From Castellaniella sp041677825 (GTDB taxonomy: Bacteria; Pseudomonadota; Gammaproteobacteria; Burkholderiales; Burkholderiaceae_B): a DNA stretch of 64,000 bases. Position numbers and translations under genes: made by a program. This document shows, one piece after another, positions 25,931 through 34,185 of the stretch. Within the stretch, counting starts at the first letter, position 1, and each line of letters starts with the position of its first letter. The DNA lies in the NCBI RefSeq assembly GCF_041677825.1, contig NZ_JBAYPG010000006.1, positions 53,315 through 117,314 of the forward strand, given 5' to 3'. Below the pieces are notes generated by a model, which ran no database searches, was not told where the DNA came from, and saw only the letters and a list, made by a program, of their open reading frames with translations.

Positions 25931-28150
25931 TCAGATCTCCAGTGGATCGATTTCTACCCCCCAGCGTACGCCCGAGCGTGCTCTGGACAGCGCATGGGCA
26001 TGCGGCAGCAGGGCCTGCAGCAAACGATGCAGGCAAGGCCGGTGGTCCGCCTCGAGCAGCATCTGCGCCCGTTCGACGCGGTCGACCCGCATGATGCGCA
26101 GCGGCACGGCATCCAGCACCCGTACGCCCCCTGCACCGGGCAGTTCCAGAGCCTGCGCCCGCAATACCAGCAGGAAATCGAGCGCATCCTGCAGGTGACG
26201 GGCCCGTGCCGTGAGCAAGGCCTGGTGCGACCATGGGGGCAAGGCCAGTTCGCGGCGCTCTTCCAGTGTCAGCGCAGCAAAACCGGCATAGTCGTGAGCC
26301 ACCAGAGACTGATAGACCGATTGCTGCGGATAGTCCGTCTGCACCAGCACGCGCCCACCCAGGCCATGCCGTCCGGCCCGCCCTGCCACCTGCATCAACT
26401 GTGCAAACAGGCGTTCGGGTGCCCGAAAGTCCTGGGCAAACAGCATGCTGTCCGAATTGAGAACCGTCACCAGGGCCAGGCGCGCAAAATCATGCCCTTT
26501 GGACACCATTTGAGTACCGACCAGAATATCCGCGGCGCCCGCATGAACCTGGGAAAACAGCGCTTCGGCACTGCCTTTGCGCCGGGTCGCATCGGCATCG
26601 ATGCGCAGGATGCGAGCGCCCGGAAAACGCTCGGCCAGGAAGGTTTCGACGCGCTGCGTACCACTGCCCAGCGGCTGCAGGTCCTGATCGCCACACGCCG
26701 GACAGGCGTGCGGTACAGCCCTGCTGGCCCCACAATGATGGCACTGCAGTACGGCCCCCCGGCCGCCATCGCGCCGGTGCAGGACCATGTGCACCGAGCA
26801 GCGCTGACAGTCGCTGACCCAGGCACATGAGGGGCAGCGCAGCACAGGGGCATAGCCGCGCCGGTTGATGAAAACCAGGCTCTGCAAGCCGGACTGCAGC
26901 GTATCTTCGAGGGCCTGCAGGGCCACCGGTGAAAGGCCATGCTCCAGGGGTGCGCGACGCGTGTCGAGCAACTCGATCGTCGGCAGATCACGGCTGCGCG
27001 CGCGCTGCGGCAACGACAGCAACTGATAGCGCCCCTGCCGGGCGTGCAGCCAGCTTTCCAGAGACGGTGTCGCCGAACCCAGCACCACCGGGATGCCCAG
27101 ATCATGGCCACGCCAGACCGCCAGATCCCGTGCCGAATAGCGCAAACCCTCCTGCTGCCGGTAGGAGGCATCGTGTTCTTCGTCGACGACGATCAGCCCG
27201 AGGCGCGGCAACGGGGTGAACAGCGCCAGCCGCGTGCCCAGGACAATATCCGCCTGCCCCCGCGACGCGCGCAGCCAGGCACGCAGCCGCTCGCCTTCGG
27301 ACAGCCTGCTGTGCAGGACGGCCAGCGTCTGGCCCGGCAGAAGGCGCGCCCGTACCAGCTGCTCGAGTTGCGGCGTGAGATTGATTTCAGGCACCAGAAT
27401 CAGAACCTGCTGGCCATGCGCCAGGCACAGGGCGGCCATGCGCAGATAAAGCTCGGTCTTGCCGCTGCCGGTGATGCCATGCAGAAGCGCGACCCGGGCC
27501 GCATCGCCATGGCCGGCGCATGCTGCCAGCATGGCCTGCAGAATGTTCAGGGCACGTGCCTGCGCCTCCGTGAGCACAGGCGTCTGGCCGGCCGGTGCGC
27601 CCAAGGGCACCGGCGGCGCGTCATTCTGGCCGGGGCTGGTTGCATCCCGTGGCGCCTTGCGGGCGCGCGGTCGACGATCTGCCCGTGCAACAGGCCCCCC
27701 CGAAGCCCGTGGCCCAGTGTACGCGGCTGGCCTGCGCAGGCTGGCCGGCAGTACGGGCAACAGGACTTCGCCGGGCGGACGGTGGTAATACGCCGCGGCA
27801 AACCGTGCCAGCCGCATCCAGTCGGCCGGCATGGGAGGCAGGTCATCGAGGACGGCTTCGATGGCATGCACGCGTGCAGGGTCGATGCCGGGGCGTTCGC
27901 GCACCTCGCAGACCATGCCCACCAGATGACGGTGTGCGAAGCGCACACGCACCCGAACCCCGGGGGAGACGATGTCATGGTGCGAGTAATCGAACAGCCC
28001 CGGCAAAGGTACATCGAGCGCCACGGCCAGATAGACCCGCGGTGACACGCCGCACTGGGATGCGCGTGCTGGATCCCCGGGCGCGCTCGCAGGCTGGGCA
28101 CAGCCCGATTGCCCTGTATCGGCCCCTGATCCGCCTGGTGCTTCGTTCAT
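25931..28150 (-). CDS. priA: Primosomal replication restart helicase PriA
   Basis: SF2 helicase that reloads the replisome at collapsed forks. 739 residues from ATG 28150 (E. coli PriA 732). A shorter start (GTG at VSPRVYLAVAL) is possible because the first 30 residues are low-complexity. The N-terminal DNA-binding domain (VALDVPLPGLFDYSHH) is followed by the Walker A LLHGITGSGKTELY, DEEHDASYRQQ, and the zinc-binding pairs CPSC-CQRC-CHHC-CPAC. The helicase C-terminal domain includes VGTQMVSKGHDF and QVAGRAGR. Downstream gene rep is 6 bp away. Upstream lies the AT-rich DnaA-box region. Confidence 0.95.
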   Translation of the reverse strand: MNEAPGGSGADTGQSGCAQPASAPGDPARASQCGVSPRVYLAVALDVPLPGLFDYSHHDIVSPGVRVRVRFAHRHLVGMVCEVRERPGIDPARVHAIEAVLDDLPPMPADWMRLARFAAAYYHRPPGEVLLPVLPASLRRPAAYTGPRASGGPVARADRRPRARKAPRDATSPGQNDAPPVPLGAPAGQTPVLTEAQARALNILQAMLAACAGHGDAARVALLHGITGSGKTELYLRMAALCLAHGQQVLILVPEINLTPQLEQLVRARLLPGQTLAVLHSRLSEGERLRAWLRASRGQADIVLGTRLALFTPLPRLGLIVVDEEHDASYRQQEGLRYSARDLAVWRGHDLGIPVVLGSATPSLESWLHARQGRYQLLSLPQRARSRDLPTIELLDTRRAPLEHGLSPVALQALEDTLQSGLQSLVFINRRGYAPVLRCPSCAWVSDCQRCSVHMVLHRRDGGRGAVLQCHHCGASRAVPHACPACGDQDLQPLGSGTQRVETFLAERFPGARILRIDADATRRKGSAEALFSQVHAGAADILVGTQMVSKGHDFARLALVTVLNSDSMLFAQDFRAPERLFAQLMQVAGRAGRHGLGGRVLVQTDYPQQSVYQSLVAHDYAGFAALTLEERRELALPPWSHQALLTARARHLQDALDFLLVLRAQALELPGAGGVRVLDAVPLRIMRVDRVERAQMLLEADHRPCLHRLLQALLPHAHALSRARSGVRWGVEIDPLEI

Positions 28151-28539
28151 GCGGCCGGCCAGTACGGCATGGCGCGCGGGAAAATCGATGACCGGATGCC
28201 CCCCGCCTGTGGATAACTTTGTGTAAAACTGCGGTACAAAGCCTGCCGAATAAAAGTCAATAGTCTGGCCATGCTGTGGAAACCTGGCAAATAGTGGCAA
28301 ATATCATTTTTAAACAATGGCTTAATGAATTAACCAAGAATCCACTTCGTTCAATCCATGCAAACCCTGACATCACCCCAATTGTGCATAAGCACACCAC
28401 CGGTACGGAATATGTGCAGCCCCGACAGCCGCCCATGCGCGGGCAATGCACCTGGCTGGCCTCGTGCACTGCAGCACAGTGCAGCACGATCATGGCACCC
28501 AATGAACCGGCCGCGCGGTTGCACGACCATGTATCCGGC
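28151..28539. other. AT-rich intergenic region with two consensus DnaA boxes
   Basis: 389 bp without a credible gene, between hemE and priA (both minus strand). The part 28205-28400 is strikingly AT-rich for this genome. Two 9-mers fit TTATNCACA exactly when read on the minus strand: TGTGGATAA (28208-28216) and TGTGCATAA (28383-28391), same orientation. A partial box TGTGGAAAC is at 28275-28283. Two direct copies of GGCAAATA start 10 bp apart (28286, 28296), followed by an AT-rich stretch. It must contain the priA promoter; DnaA binding is a prediction. A possible plus-strand frame here (28276-28614) overlaps hemE and is not believed. Confidence 0.55.
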
Positions 28540-29604
28540 TCAGTGATAGGCCGGGCTGGCCTGACCCACCGCATCGACCAGTATCGAAACCGCGTCGGGC
28601 GGCGTGTGTTGTGAAATGCCATGCCCCAGATTGAAGACATGCCCGCCACCGGCCACTGCACCGAAATCGGACAGCACCCGATCCACCTCGGCCCGGATGG
28701 CCCGTTCGCCCCCGAACAAAGCCATGGGATCCAGATTGCCCTGCAAGGCAACCGCATCACCTGTGCACCGGCGGGCCCGCGCAAGACTGACCGTCCAGTC
28801 TACACCCAGTGCATCCGCGCCACAGCGTGCGAGATCTTCAAGCCACAGGCCGCCCCCCTTGGTGAACACGATGGCCGGAATGCGCTGGCCTTCATGCTCG
28901 CGCGGCAGGCCTGCCAGAATGCGCTGCATGTAGTTCAGCGAGAATTCCTGGAAGAGGCCATGGGCCAGCACCCCACCCCAGCTGTCGAAGATCATGATCG
29001 CCTGGGCACCCGCCCGGATCTGTTCGTGCAGATAGACCTGCACCGCACGGGCATTGATGTCGAGCACCTGGTGCAGCAGGTCGGGGCGCTGGTACATGAG
29101 GGTCTTGATGCGGCGATAATCGGTGCCACCGGCGCCTTCGATCATGTAGCAGGCCAGCGTGAACGGGCTGCCTGCGAAACCGATCAGGGGCACGGCACCG
29201 GCCAGTTCGCGACGCACCAGGGAGACGGCGTCGAAAACATAGCGCAGATGCGCCATGTCGGGTACCTGCAGACGCCGGATTGCGGCTTCCGACTGCAGGG
29301 GATGTTCAAATTGCGGGCCTTCACCGGCCACGAACTGCAGCCCCAGCCCCATGGCATCCGGAATGGTCAGGATATCGGAGAACAGGATCGCGGCATCCAG
29401 TGCAAACCGCCGCAGGGGTTGCAAGGTGACCTCGCAGGCCAGTTCGGGGTTCTGTGCGAGCGCCATGAACGACCCTGCCTGTGCCCGCGTACGGCGGTAT
29501 TCTTCCAGATAGCGGCCAGCCTGCCGCATCATCCACAAGGGCGTCCGAGGTACCGGCTGACGCAGCAGGGCACGCAGGAAAAGATCATTCTTGAGCGGAG
29601 ACAC
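28540..29604 (-). CDS. hemE: Uroporphyrinogen decarboxylase
   Basis: Converts uroporphyrinogen III to coproporphyrinogen III in haem synthesis. 354 residues from GTG 29604, chosen because the product then begins SPLKNDLFLRALLRQPV as in the family and GGAT lies about 8 bp upstream. The longer frame to 29700 is non-homologous. The signature PLWMMRQAGRYLEEYRR (about 22-38), the substrate-side ILFSDILTIPDAMGLG and GFAGSPFTLACYMIEG are clear. A -10-like TAAAAT lies at 29659-29654. Confidence 0.96.
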   Translation of the reverse strand: MSPLKNDLFLRALLRQPVPRTPLWMMRQAGRYLEEYRRTRAQAGSFMALAQNPELACEVTLQPLRRFALDAAILFSDILTIPDAMGLGLQFVAGEGPQFEHPLQSEAAIRRLQVPDMAHLRYVFDAVSLVRRELAGAVPLIGFAGSPFTLACYMIEGAGGTDYRRIKTLMYQRPDLLHQVLDINARAVQVYLHEQIRAGAQAIMIFDSWGGVLAHGLFQEFSLNYMQRILAGLPREHEGQRIPAIVFTKGGGLWLEDLARCGADALGVDWTVSLARARRCTGDAVALQGNLDPMALFGGERAIRAEVDRVLSDFGAVAGGGHVFNLGHGISQHTPPDAVSILVDAVGQASPAYH

Positions 29605-29704
29605 GTTGCGATCCTGTAATGAAGCAAAGGCCACGGATACGGTGGCCGCCCAGATTTTACCAGCCTGTGCACCTGACCCGGGCCGACCGGGCCCGCACAC
29701 GGCA

Positions 29705-30505
29705 TCAGGTGCCGTTCCGGTAGGGCGCCGGGTCGATTTCGTGCTTGCGCATCAATGCCCAGAACGCGCGGCGATGCTTCTGGGCCATGCGGGCGGCCAT
29801 GGTGACGTTGCCGCTGTATCTGCCCAGTGCGGCACAGATATAGGCCCGCTCGAAGCGGGCAATGATGTGCCCCTTGGCCGCCCGGAACGATTCGTTCGAC
29901 GTGGCCCGCTGCATGGCCAGGGCAACCGCATAGGCTTCGAGCTCGCTGCCTGAACGTTCGAGGATGGACGCACACAGATCGGCCTCGGTGATGGCCTGCC
30001 TGACGGGCTGGCCCGTACTGGCTGGCTGGGACGCGCGCAAGGCCAGGCCCTGCACGCCATAGACCGGATCACTTTCGGCCACCCCCAGCGGGCGCAGCCG
30101 CCGCAGCGCGTGTTCGATACGCGCCCGCAATTCTTCGGGGCAGAATGGCGGGCGCGAAAAATCGCTGACCCCGAGCGTGAGCAGATCGCGCACCGCCTGG
30201 GCCCGCAGATCTGCCGCATAGACCAGGACGACAGCCGGCAGCCGCCCGATGCGACCGGCCAAAGCAGTGCGCCACACCCCCAGGCTGCGCTCATCCACGT
30301 GCACCAGGGCGGCATCATAGCGCCCGTGGGCCAGAGCGGGATCGGCCAGACGGGCTTCGGCACAGGCATGGCCGGGCTGGCCCGGCCTGTCACGGACCTG
30401 CAGAGGATGCAGGACCAGCCGGCCACCCGCGTGGGTACCGCGGCAGGTGTCGACCCAGTGATCCTGCTCGAGCGCCAGCAGGGCGCAGTCAAGTCGCTCA
30501 CGCAT
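29705..30505 (-). CDS. Response-regulator-like protein with Fis-type HTH
   Basis: 266 residues from ATG 30505, with AGGAG 8-9 bp upstream. The N-terminal part (to about residue 150) looks like a receiver domain: DAALVHVDER carries a phospho-acceptor-like Asp, and GVSDFSRPPFCPEELRARI corresponds to the beta5/alpha5 region. However, the invariant Lys before Pro is replaced (SRPPF instead of xKPF), and the first strand's acidic pair is unclear. The C-terminus (about 215-262) has a Fis-type HTH: FERAYICAALGRYSGNVTMAARMAQKHRRAFWALMRKH. There is no AAA+ sigma-54 domain between. Likely a phosphorylation-independent or degenerate regulator; no sensor kinase nearby. Function unknown. Confidence 0.75.
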   Translation of the reverse strand: MRERLDCALLALEQDHWVDTCRGTHAGGRLVLHPLQVRDRPGQPGHACAEARLADPALAHGRYDAALVHVDERSLGVWRTALAGRIGRLPAVVLVYAADLRAQAVRDLLTLGVSDFSRPPFCPEELRARIEHALRRLRPLGVAESDPVYGVQGLALRASQPASTGQPVRQAITEADLCASILERSGSELEAYAVALAMQRATSNESFRAAKGHIIARFERAYICAALGRYSGNVTMAARMAQKHRRAFWALMRKHEIDPAPYRNGT

Positions 30506-30647
30506 GATGAGGTCTCCTTGTATCGGGTTGTATCATGCGTGCAGAGTAGCCATTCGAGTGCGGCTGTCACATTCGCAAACATACGGCAGGGATAACCCCG
30601 AATGCATGCTGGCGCCCCGGGTCCGGCCCTCGCGGACGGGTTCCGGG

Positions 30648-32714
30648 TCAGACCGTTTCATGGACCCCGGGCGCACGCACATCCACGGGTACATCCACGG
30701 GTACATCCACGGGTACATCCACGGGTACATCCACGGGTACATCCGCGGGTACATCCACGGGTACATCCACGGGTACATCCGCGGACACATCGACGGACAC
30801 ATCCACGGGTACATCCACGGGTACATCCGCGGACACATCCGCAGACACATCCGCAGACACATCCGCAGACACATCCGCGGGCACATGCAGGCCGATGATC
30901 ATCCAGCCCGCCTCTGGCTCCAGGCTCCGATCCAGCGTGAAGGGACGTGCATATCCCTTCGGATTGAGGGCGAACAGTGGAATGACGGCACCTGCATCGC
31001 TGCCCTTGCGATATTGGTTGAAGCCGAAGGTCTCGGACAGGCGGGTGGCCTTGATCTGCGCCCCGGCCGACAACAGGGCCGACAGTGTCCAGTACCCCAA
31101 CTCTGGGGCAAACAGGGTACGACCTCGATACTCGGGGGTCAGCGCATGCTTCTCGGCCGTATCGGGCCCCCTGGAGCGCGGCAGGCTGAAGACCCGTTTC
31201 TTGCCATATTCGTCACGGCCGCGTACGGCAATCAGCTGGTTCACGTGATCGCGCATGCCCAGGGCCAGCAAACGGCCCAGCCCCGTGGTATCGAGATTGT
31301 GCCGTGCATGCTCGGACACGGGCATGCCGTGGTACGTGGGCAGGCCCAGCATGCGGGCCTTGGACAGGCTGTACCAGTCGCTGTCACAGAGCCGCACGGG
31401 AATCTTCTGCTCGTGCAGGGCAAGACCGATGGCGCGCGCCACGGGATTGGCACCGGCAATCAGGAACCCGACCCGTTCGGGCTCGGCCACCCCGAGCAGG
31501 CGCGCCACAGGACGGGCCGTCAGACTCTGCCAGACCACGGTGACGATGATCAGCAGAAAGGTCATGGGCAGCAATCGATCGCCGTAGGGCACCGAAATGG
31601 CCTCCAGGCGCAGGGCGAACAGGGCTGAAACAGCCGCGGCCACGATGCCCCGCGGCGCGATCCAGGCCAGCAGGCTGCGCTCGCGCCAATTGAGCGCCGA
31701 ACCCCAGGTCGAGAACGCCACCTTGAGCGGACGCCCCACCCACAGCATGACCGCCAGCACCCCCAGCGCCGGCCAGCCCAGTTCGAGCATGCGATCGGGC
31801 GCCACGCGGGCAGCCAGCAGAATGAACAGGGCCGACAGCAGGATCTGGCTGAGCGTTTCCTTGAACTCGAGGATGTCGTCGAGCGGAATGCCGGGCCGAT
31901 TGGCCAGCCAGATCCCCATGATGGTCACCGTCAGCAGGCCGGACTCGTGCTGCAGCATGTTGGAAAGCGAAAATGCAGCAAAGACGCTGGCCAGAACCGT
32001 CAGATTGAGCAGGGCATCGGGCACCCAGCCCCTGCGCAGCAAGGTGGACAGCAGGCTGCCGGCGATGACGCCCAGCACCAGGCCGGTGACCAGCGTGATG
32101 CTGAAATCCCACAAGGCAAAGCCCCAGTCCTGCGTCATGCGCAAGGCCACCACCAGATCGTAGGCCAGCACCGCCAGCAATGCACCAATGGGATCGATCA
32201 GGATGCCTTCCCAGCGCAGGGCATGGGCGACTGGCGCCACGGGCCGAACCGTGCGCAGCAGCGGGGCGATCACCGTGGGCCCGGTGACCACCGTGATCGC
32301 CCCGAACAGAATGGCCAGATCGGGTGGAAAATCAAGAAAGAAATGAACCGCCCACGCCGCAACGCCCCAACTGATCAGCGTGCCCACGCCAACCAGCCGG
32401 CGCACGACACGACGCAGACCGCGCAGCTGATGAAATTGCAGGGTCAGGCTGCCTTCGAACAGAATCACGGCCACCGACAGGGACACCAGAGGAAAGAGCA
32501 GGTCGCCGAACAGCGCATCGGGATCGAGCCAGCCCGCCACCGGACCCACTGCAATACCCGCAAGCAGCAGAAACAGGATGGCGGGCACACCGACCCGCCA
32601 GGCCAGCCACTGGGCGCCCATCGCCAGCACGCCGATACCAGCCAGTACGAGTTCAGGGTTGTCTATCATCGGATTGTCGGACGGAATCAGGGGAGGGTTC
32701 TTGACGCTGGCCAC
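30648..32714 (-). CDS. CPA1-type Na+/H+ antiporter with repetitive C-terminal tail
   Basis: Monovalent cation/proton antiporter. About 12 membrane helices lie in residues 15-410, with the ion-path segments GAITVVTGPTVIAPLL and ILIDPIGALLAVLAYD, where the DP pair is the probable ion site. Next is a Rossmann-like cytosolic domain (LIAGANPVARAIG, about 440-600). The last ~70 residues are 17 tetrapeptides of the type D-V-(P/S)-(V/A), encoded by the 12-bp tandem repeat at 30679-30882, ending RAPGVHETV. The start is uncertain: GTG 32714 (688 residues) or ATG 32669 (MIDNPELVLAG, 673), which fits better; both overlap the ClC gene. The tail has no equivalent I know in the family. Confidence 0.85.
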   Translation of the reverse strand: MASVKNPPLIPSDNPMIDNPELVLAGIGVLAMGAQWLAWRVGVPAILFLLLAGIAVGPVAGWLDPDALFGDLLFPLVSLSVAVILFEGSLTLQFHQLRGLRRVVRRLVGVGTLISWGVAAWAVHFFLDFPPDLAILFGAITVVTGPTVIAPLLRTVRPVAPVAHALRWEGILIDPIGALLAVLAYDLVVALRMTQDWGFALWDFSITLVTGLVLGVIAGSLLSTLLRRGWVPDALLNLTVLASVFAAFSLSNMLQHESGLLTVTIMGIWLANRPGIPLDDILEFKETLSQILLSALFILLAARVAPDRMLELGWPALGVLAVMLWVGRPLKVAFSTWGSALNWRERSLLAWIAPRGIVAAAVSALFALRLEAISVPYGDRLLPMTFLLIIVTVVWQSLTARPVARLLGVAEPERVGFLIAGANPVARAIGLALHEQKIPVRLCDSDWYSLSKARMLGLPTYHGMPVSEHARHNLDTTGLGRLLALGMRDHVNQLIAVRGRDEYGKKRVFSLPRSRGPDTAEKHALTPEYRGRTLFAPELGYWTLSALLSAGAQIKATRLSETFGFNQYRKGSDAGAVIPLFALNPKGYARPFTLDRSLEPEAGWMIIGLHVPADVSADVSADVSADVSADVPVDVPVDVSVDVSADVPVDVPVDVPADVPVDVPVDVPVDVPVDVPVDVRAPGVHETV
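30679..30882. repeat. Tandem repeat, 17 units of 12 bp
   Basis: Plus-strand unit ACATCCACGGGT, 9 perfect copies, with variants ACATCCGCGGGT, ACATCCGCGGAC, ACATCGACGGAC, ACATCCGCAGAC and ACATCCGCGGGC; all 17 are exactly 12 bp. The variant copies cluster toward the right end. A 12-bp period keeps the reading frame, so copy number can change without disrupting the antiporter. No spacers, so it is not a CRISPR. Confidence 0.97.
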
Positions 32715-34092
32715 GCGACCGCGCCTGCCACAGCGACTGCCAGCCGTGCGCGCGCCACTGATGCCAGGCCCGCACCAGCCCCCAGGACAGGTGTATCTTT
32801 TCCTGCCCTACGGGAATATCGCTGCGCGCCCGCAGCCAGGACGATTTTGCATGGCCCACCCGCTGATCCGGATAGACACTGCGGTGGCCAATGATCAGGT
32901 AGGCGGCGATGGCCGCACCCGCTGCATACAGCGTGCCGGTTTCGGCACCAAAGAGCTCGACCCCCATCAGGATGGCGGCCAGAGGCGTATTGGAACACGC
33001 CGCGACGACCGACACCAGCCCGACCGCTGCCCCGAGCGCAGGATCGATACCGAACAGAAGCCCCAGGCTGTTGCCGGTCAGCGCGCCAATCACGAATTGT
33101 GGCGTGACGATGCCGCCATAGAAGCCGGAGCCCAGCGTGATGGCCACCAGCAGCGTTTTCCAGAAAAAACCGCTGCCCGCGACGCTGCCGCCTGCCAGGG
33201 CCTGATCCATGAGCGGCAGGCTCAACCCCAGATAATCCGTGGGCACCTGCAGCGTGACCAGCAGGGCCAGGACCACACCACCGGCCACCGGCATCAAGGG
33301 CGGCCAGATTGACCAGCGCGCCTGCACCCGCAGGCAGAAGCGGCGTACGGCCTGAACCATATCCACGAAAAACCGCGACACCAGACCGCACAGAATGCCG
33401 ATCAGCAAGGTACGCAGGAACAGAGGTTCGGAAAACGGCCCCCGGACGGCGAGGGCATAGTCTTCGTAGGGAATGTCCAGGGCCTTGCTGACCTGGAACG
33501 CGGTGACCCCGGCAATCAGCGCAGGGAACAGGAAATCATGGCGGATGCGCCCGATCACCAGCATTTCGACCCCGTAGATCGCCCCCCCGATCGGCGTGCC
33601 GAACACACTGGCAAAACCGGCGCTGACGCCACAGGCGACGATGCGATGGCGCAGTTCGACATTGAGGCGGAACACCTGGCCCAGCCAGGCGCCCAGCGTG
33701 GCCCCCAGGTGTGAGCACGGCCCTTCCTTGCCCGCCGAGCCCCCGCTCGCCAGCGTGATGATCGCCGCCAGCGGCTTGATCCAGAAAATGCGCCAGGGCA
33801 TGCGCCCGCCCTGCTCGTTGACGGCCGCAAAGATGGAATCACGCAGGCCCGCTGCCTGCTGGCAGCGCAGGCTCCAGCCCATGAGCAGGCCATTGGCCAG
33901 CCCTGCGGCCGGCAATAGCAGCCAGTAGGACCACAACGGCATGGATTGTGTCCGGCCCGTCATGAAGAACAGGGCGTGCAGGAAGGCGCTGGCCCCGGCC
34001 CCCACGACCAGGCCGGTGAGCGAGGCCAGTATCAGCCACTGCACCACCGTGGCCAACATGACGGTTGGCTCGAGAAGATCGATGCGGGGCAT
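32653..34092 (-). CDS. ClC-family chloride channel/antiporter
   Basis: Chloride channel or Cl-/H+ exchanger, 479 residues with many membrane helices. The ion-selectivity elements are present: GGSAGKEGP (gating Glu conserved) around residues 117-125, and GSGFYGGIVTPQF. GVSAGFASVFGTPIGGAIYGVEML corresponds to the second conserved block. The C-terminal 70 residues are basic and hydrophilic, with no CBS domains. ATG 34092 has no Shine-Dalgarno sequence; a TATACT sits five bases before it, see the separate entry. The CPA1 antiporter gene overlaps its 3' end, suggesting linked expression of anion and cation transport. Confidence 0.9.
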   Translation of the reverse strand: MPRIDLLEPTVMLATVVQWLILASLTGLVVGAGASAFLHALFFMTGRTQSMPLWSYWLLLPAAGLANGLLMGWSLRCQQAAGLRDSIFAAVNEQGGRMPWRIFWIKPLAAIITLASGGSAGKEGPCSHLGATLGAWLGQVFRLNVELRHRIVACGVSAGFASVFGTPIGGAIYGVEMLVIGRIRHDFLFPALIAGVTAFQVSKALDIPYEDYALAVRGPFSEPLFLRTLLIGILCGLVSRFFVDMVQAVRRFCLRVQARWSIWPPLMPVAGGVVLALLVTLQVPTDYLGLSLPLMDQALAGGSVAGSGFFWKTLLVAITLGSGFYGGIVTPQFVIGALTGNSLGLLFGIDPALGAAVGLVSVVAACSNTPLAAILMGVELFGAETGTLYAAGAAIAAYLIIGHRSVYPDQRVGHAKSSWLRARSDIPVGQEKIHLSWGLVRAWHQWRAHGWQSLWQARSRGQRQEPSPDSVRQSDDRQP

Positions 34093-34097
34093 GAGAA

Positions 34098-34103
34098 AGT
34101 ATA
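34098..34103 (-). promoter_or_regulatory. -10 element TATACT next to the ClC start codon
   Basis: Minus-strand TATACT ends five bases before the ATG at 34092, so a transcript from it would start at or beside the start codon. No ribosome-binding site precedes this ATG, which fits leaderless translation. No good -35 is seen, which weakens the call. Confidence 0.35.
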
Positions 34104-34185
34104 GCTCAGGGTGATTACGGGGTTGCCTTGAGACAGGCGGCTGTTACCATCTGTATATTCCACGGATTCAACAAGGAAACCCATC

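Noticed and set aside
28276..28614. 112-residue plus-strand frame in the hemE-priA gap
   Set aside because: Overlaps the hemE 3' end, has no ribosome-binding site, and its composition is not coding-like.
30679..30882. CRISPR array
   Set aside because: Units are 12 bp, contiguous and without spacers, inside a coding frame; no cas genes.
30602..30898. Plus-strand frame coding a His-Pro-Arg-Val repeat protein
   Set aside because: It is the antisense reading of the 12-bp repeat in the antiporter gene; no ribosome-binding site and no other coding signal.
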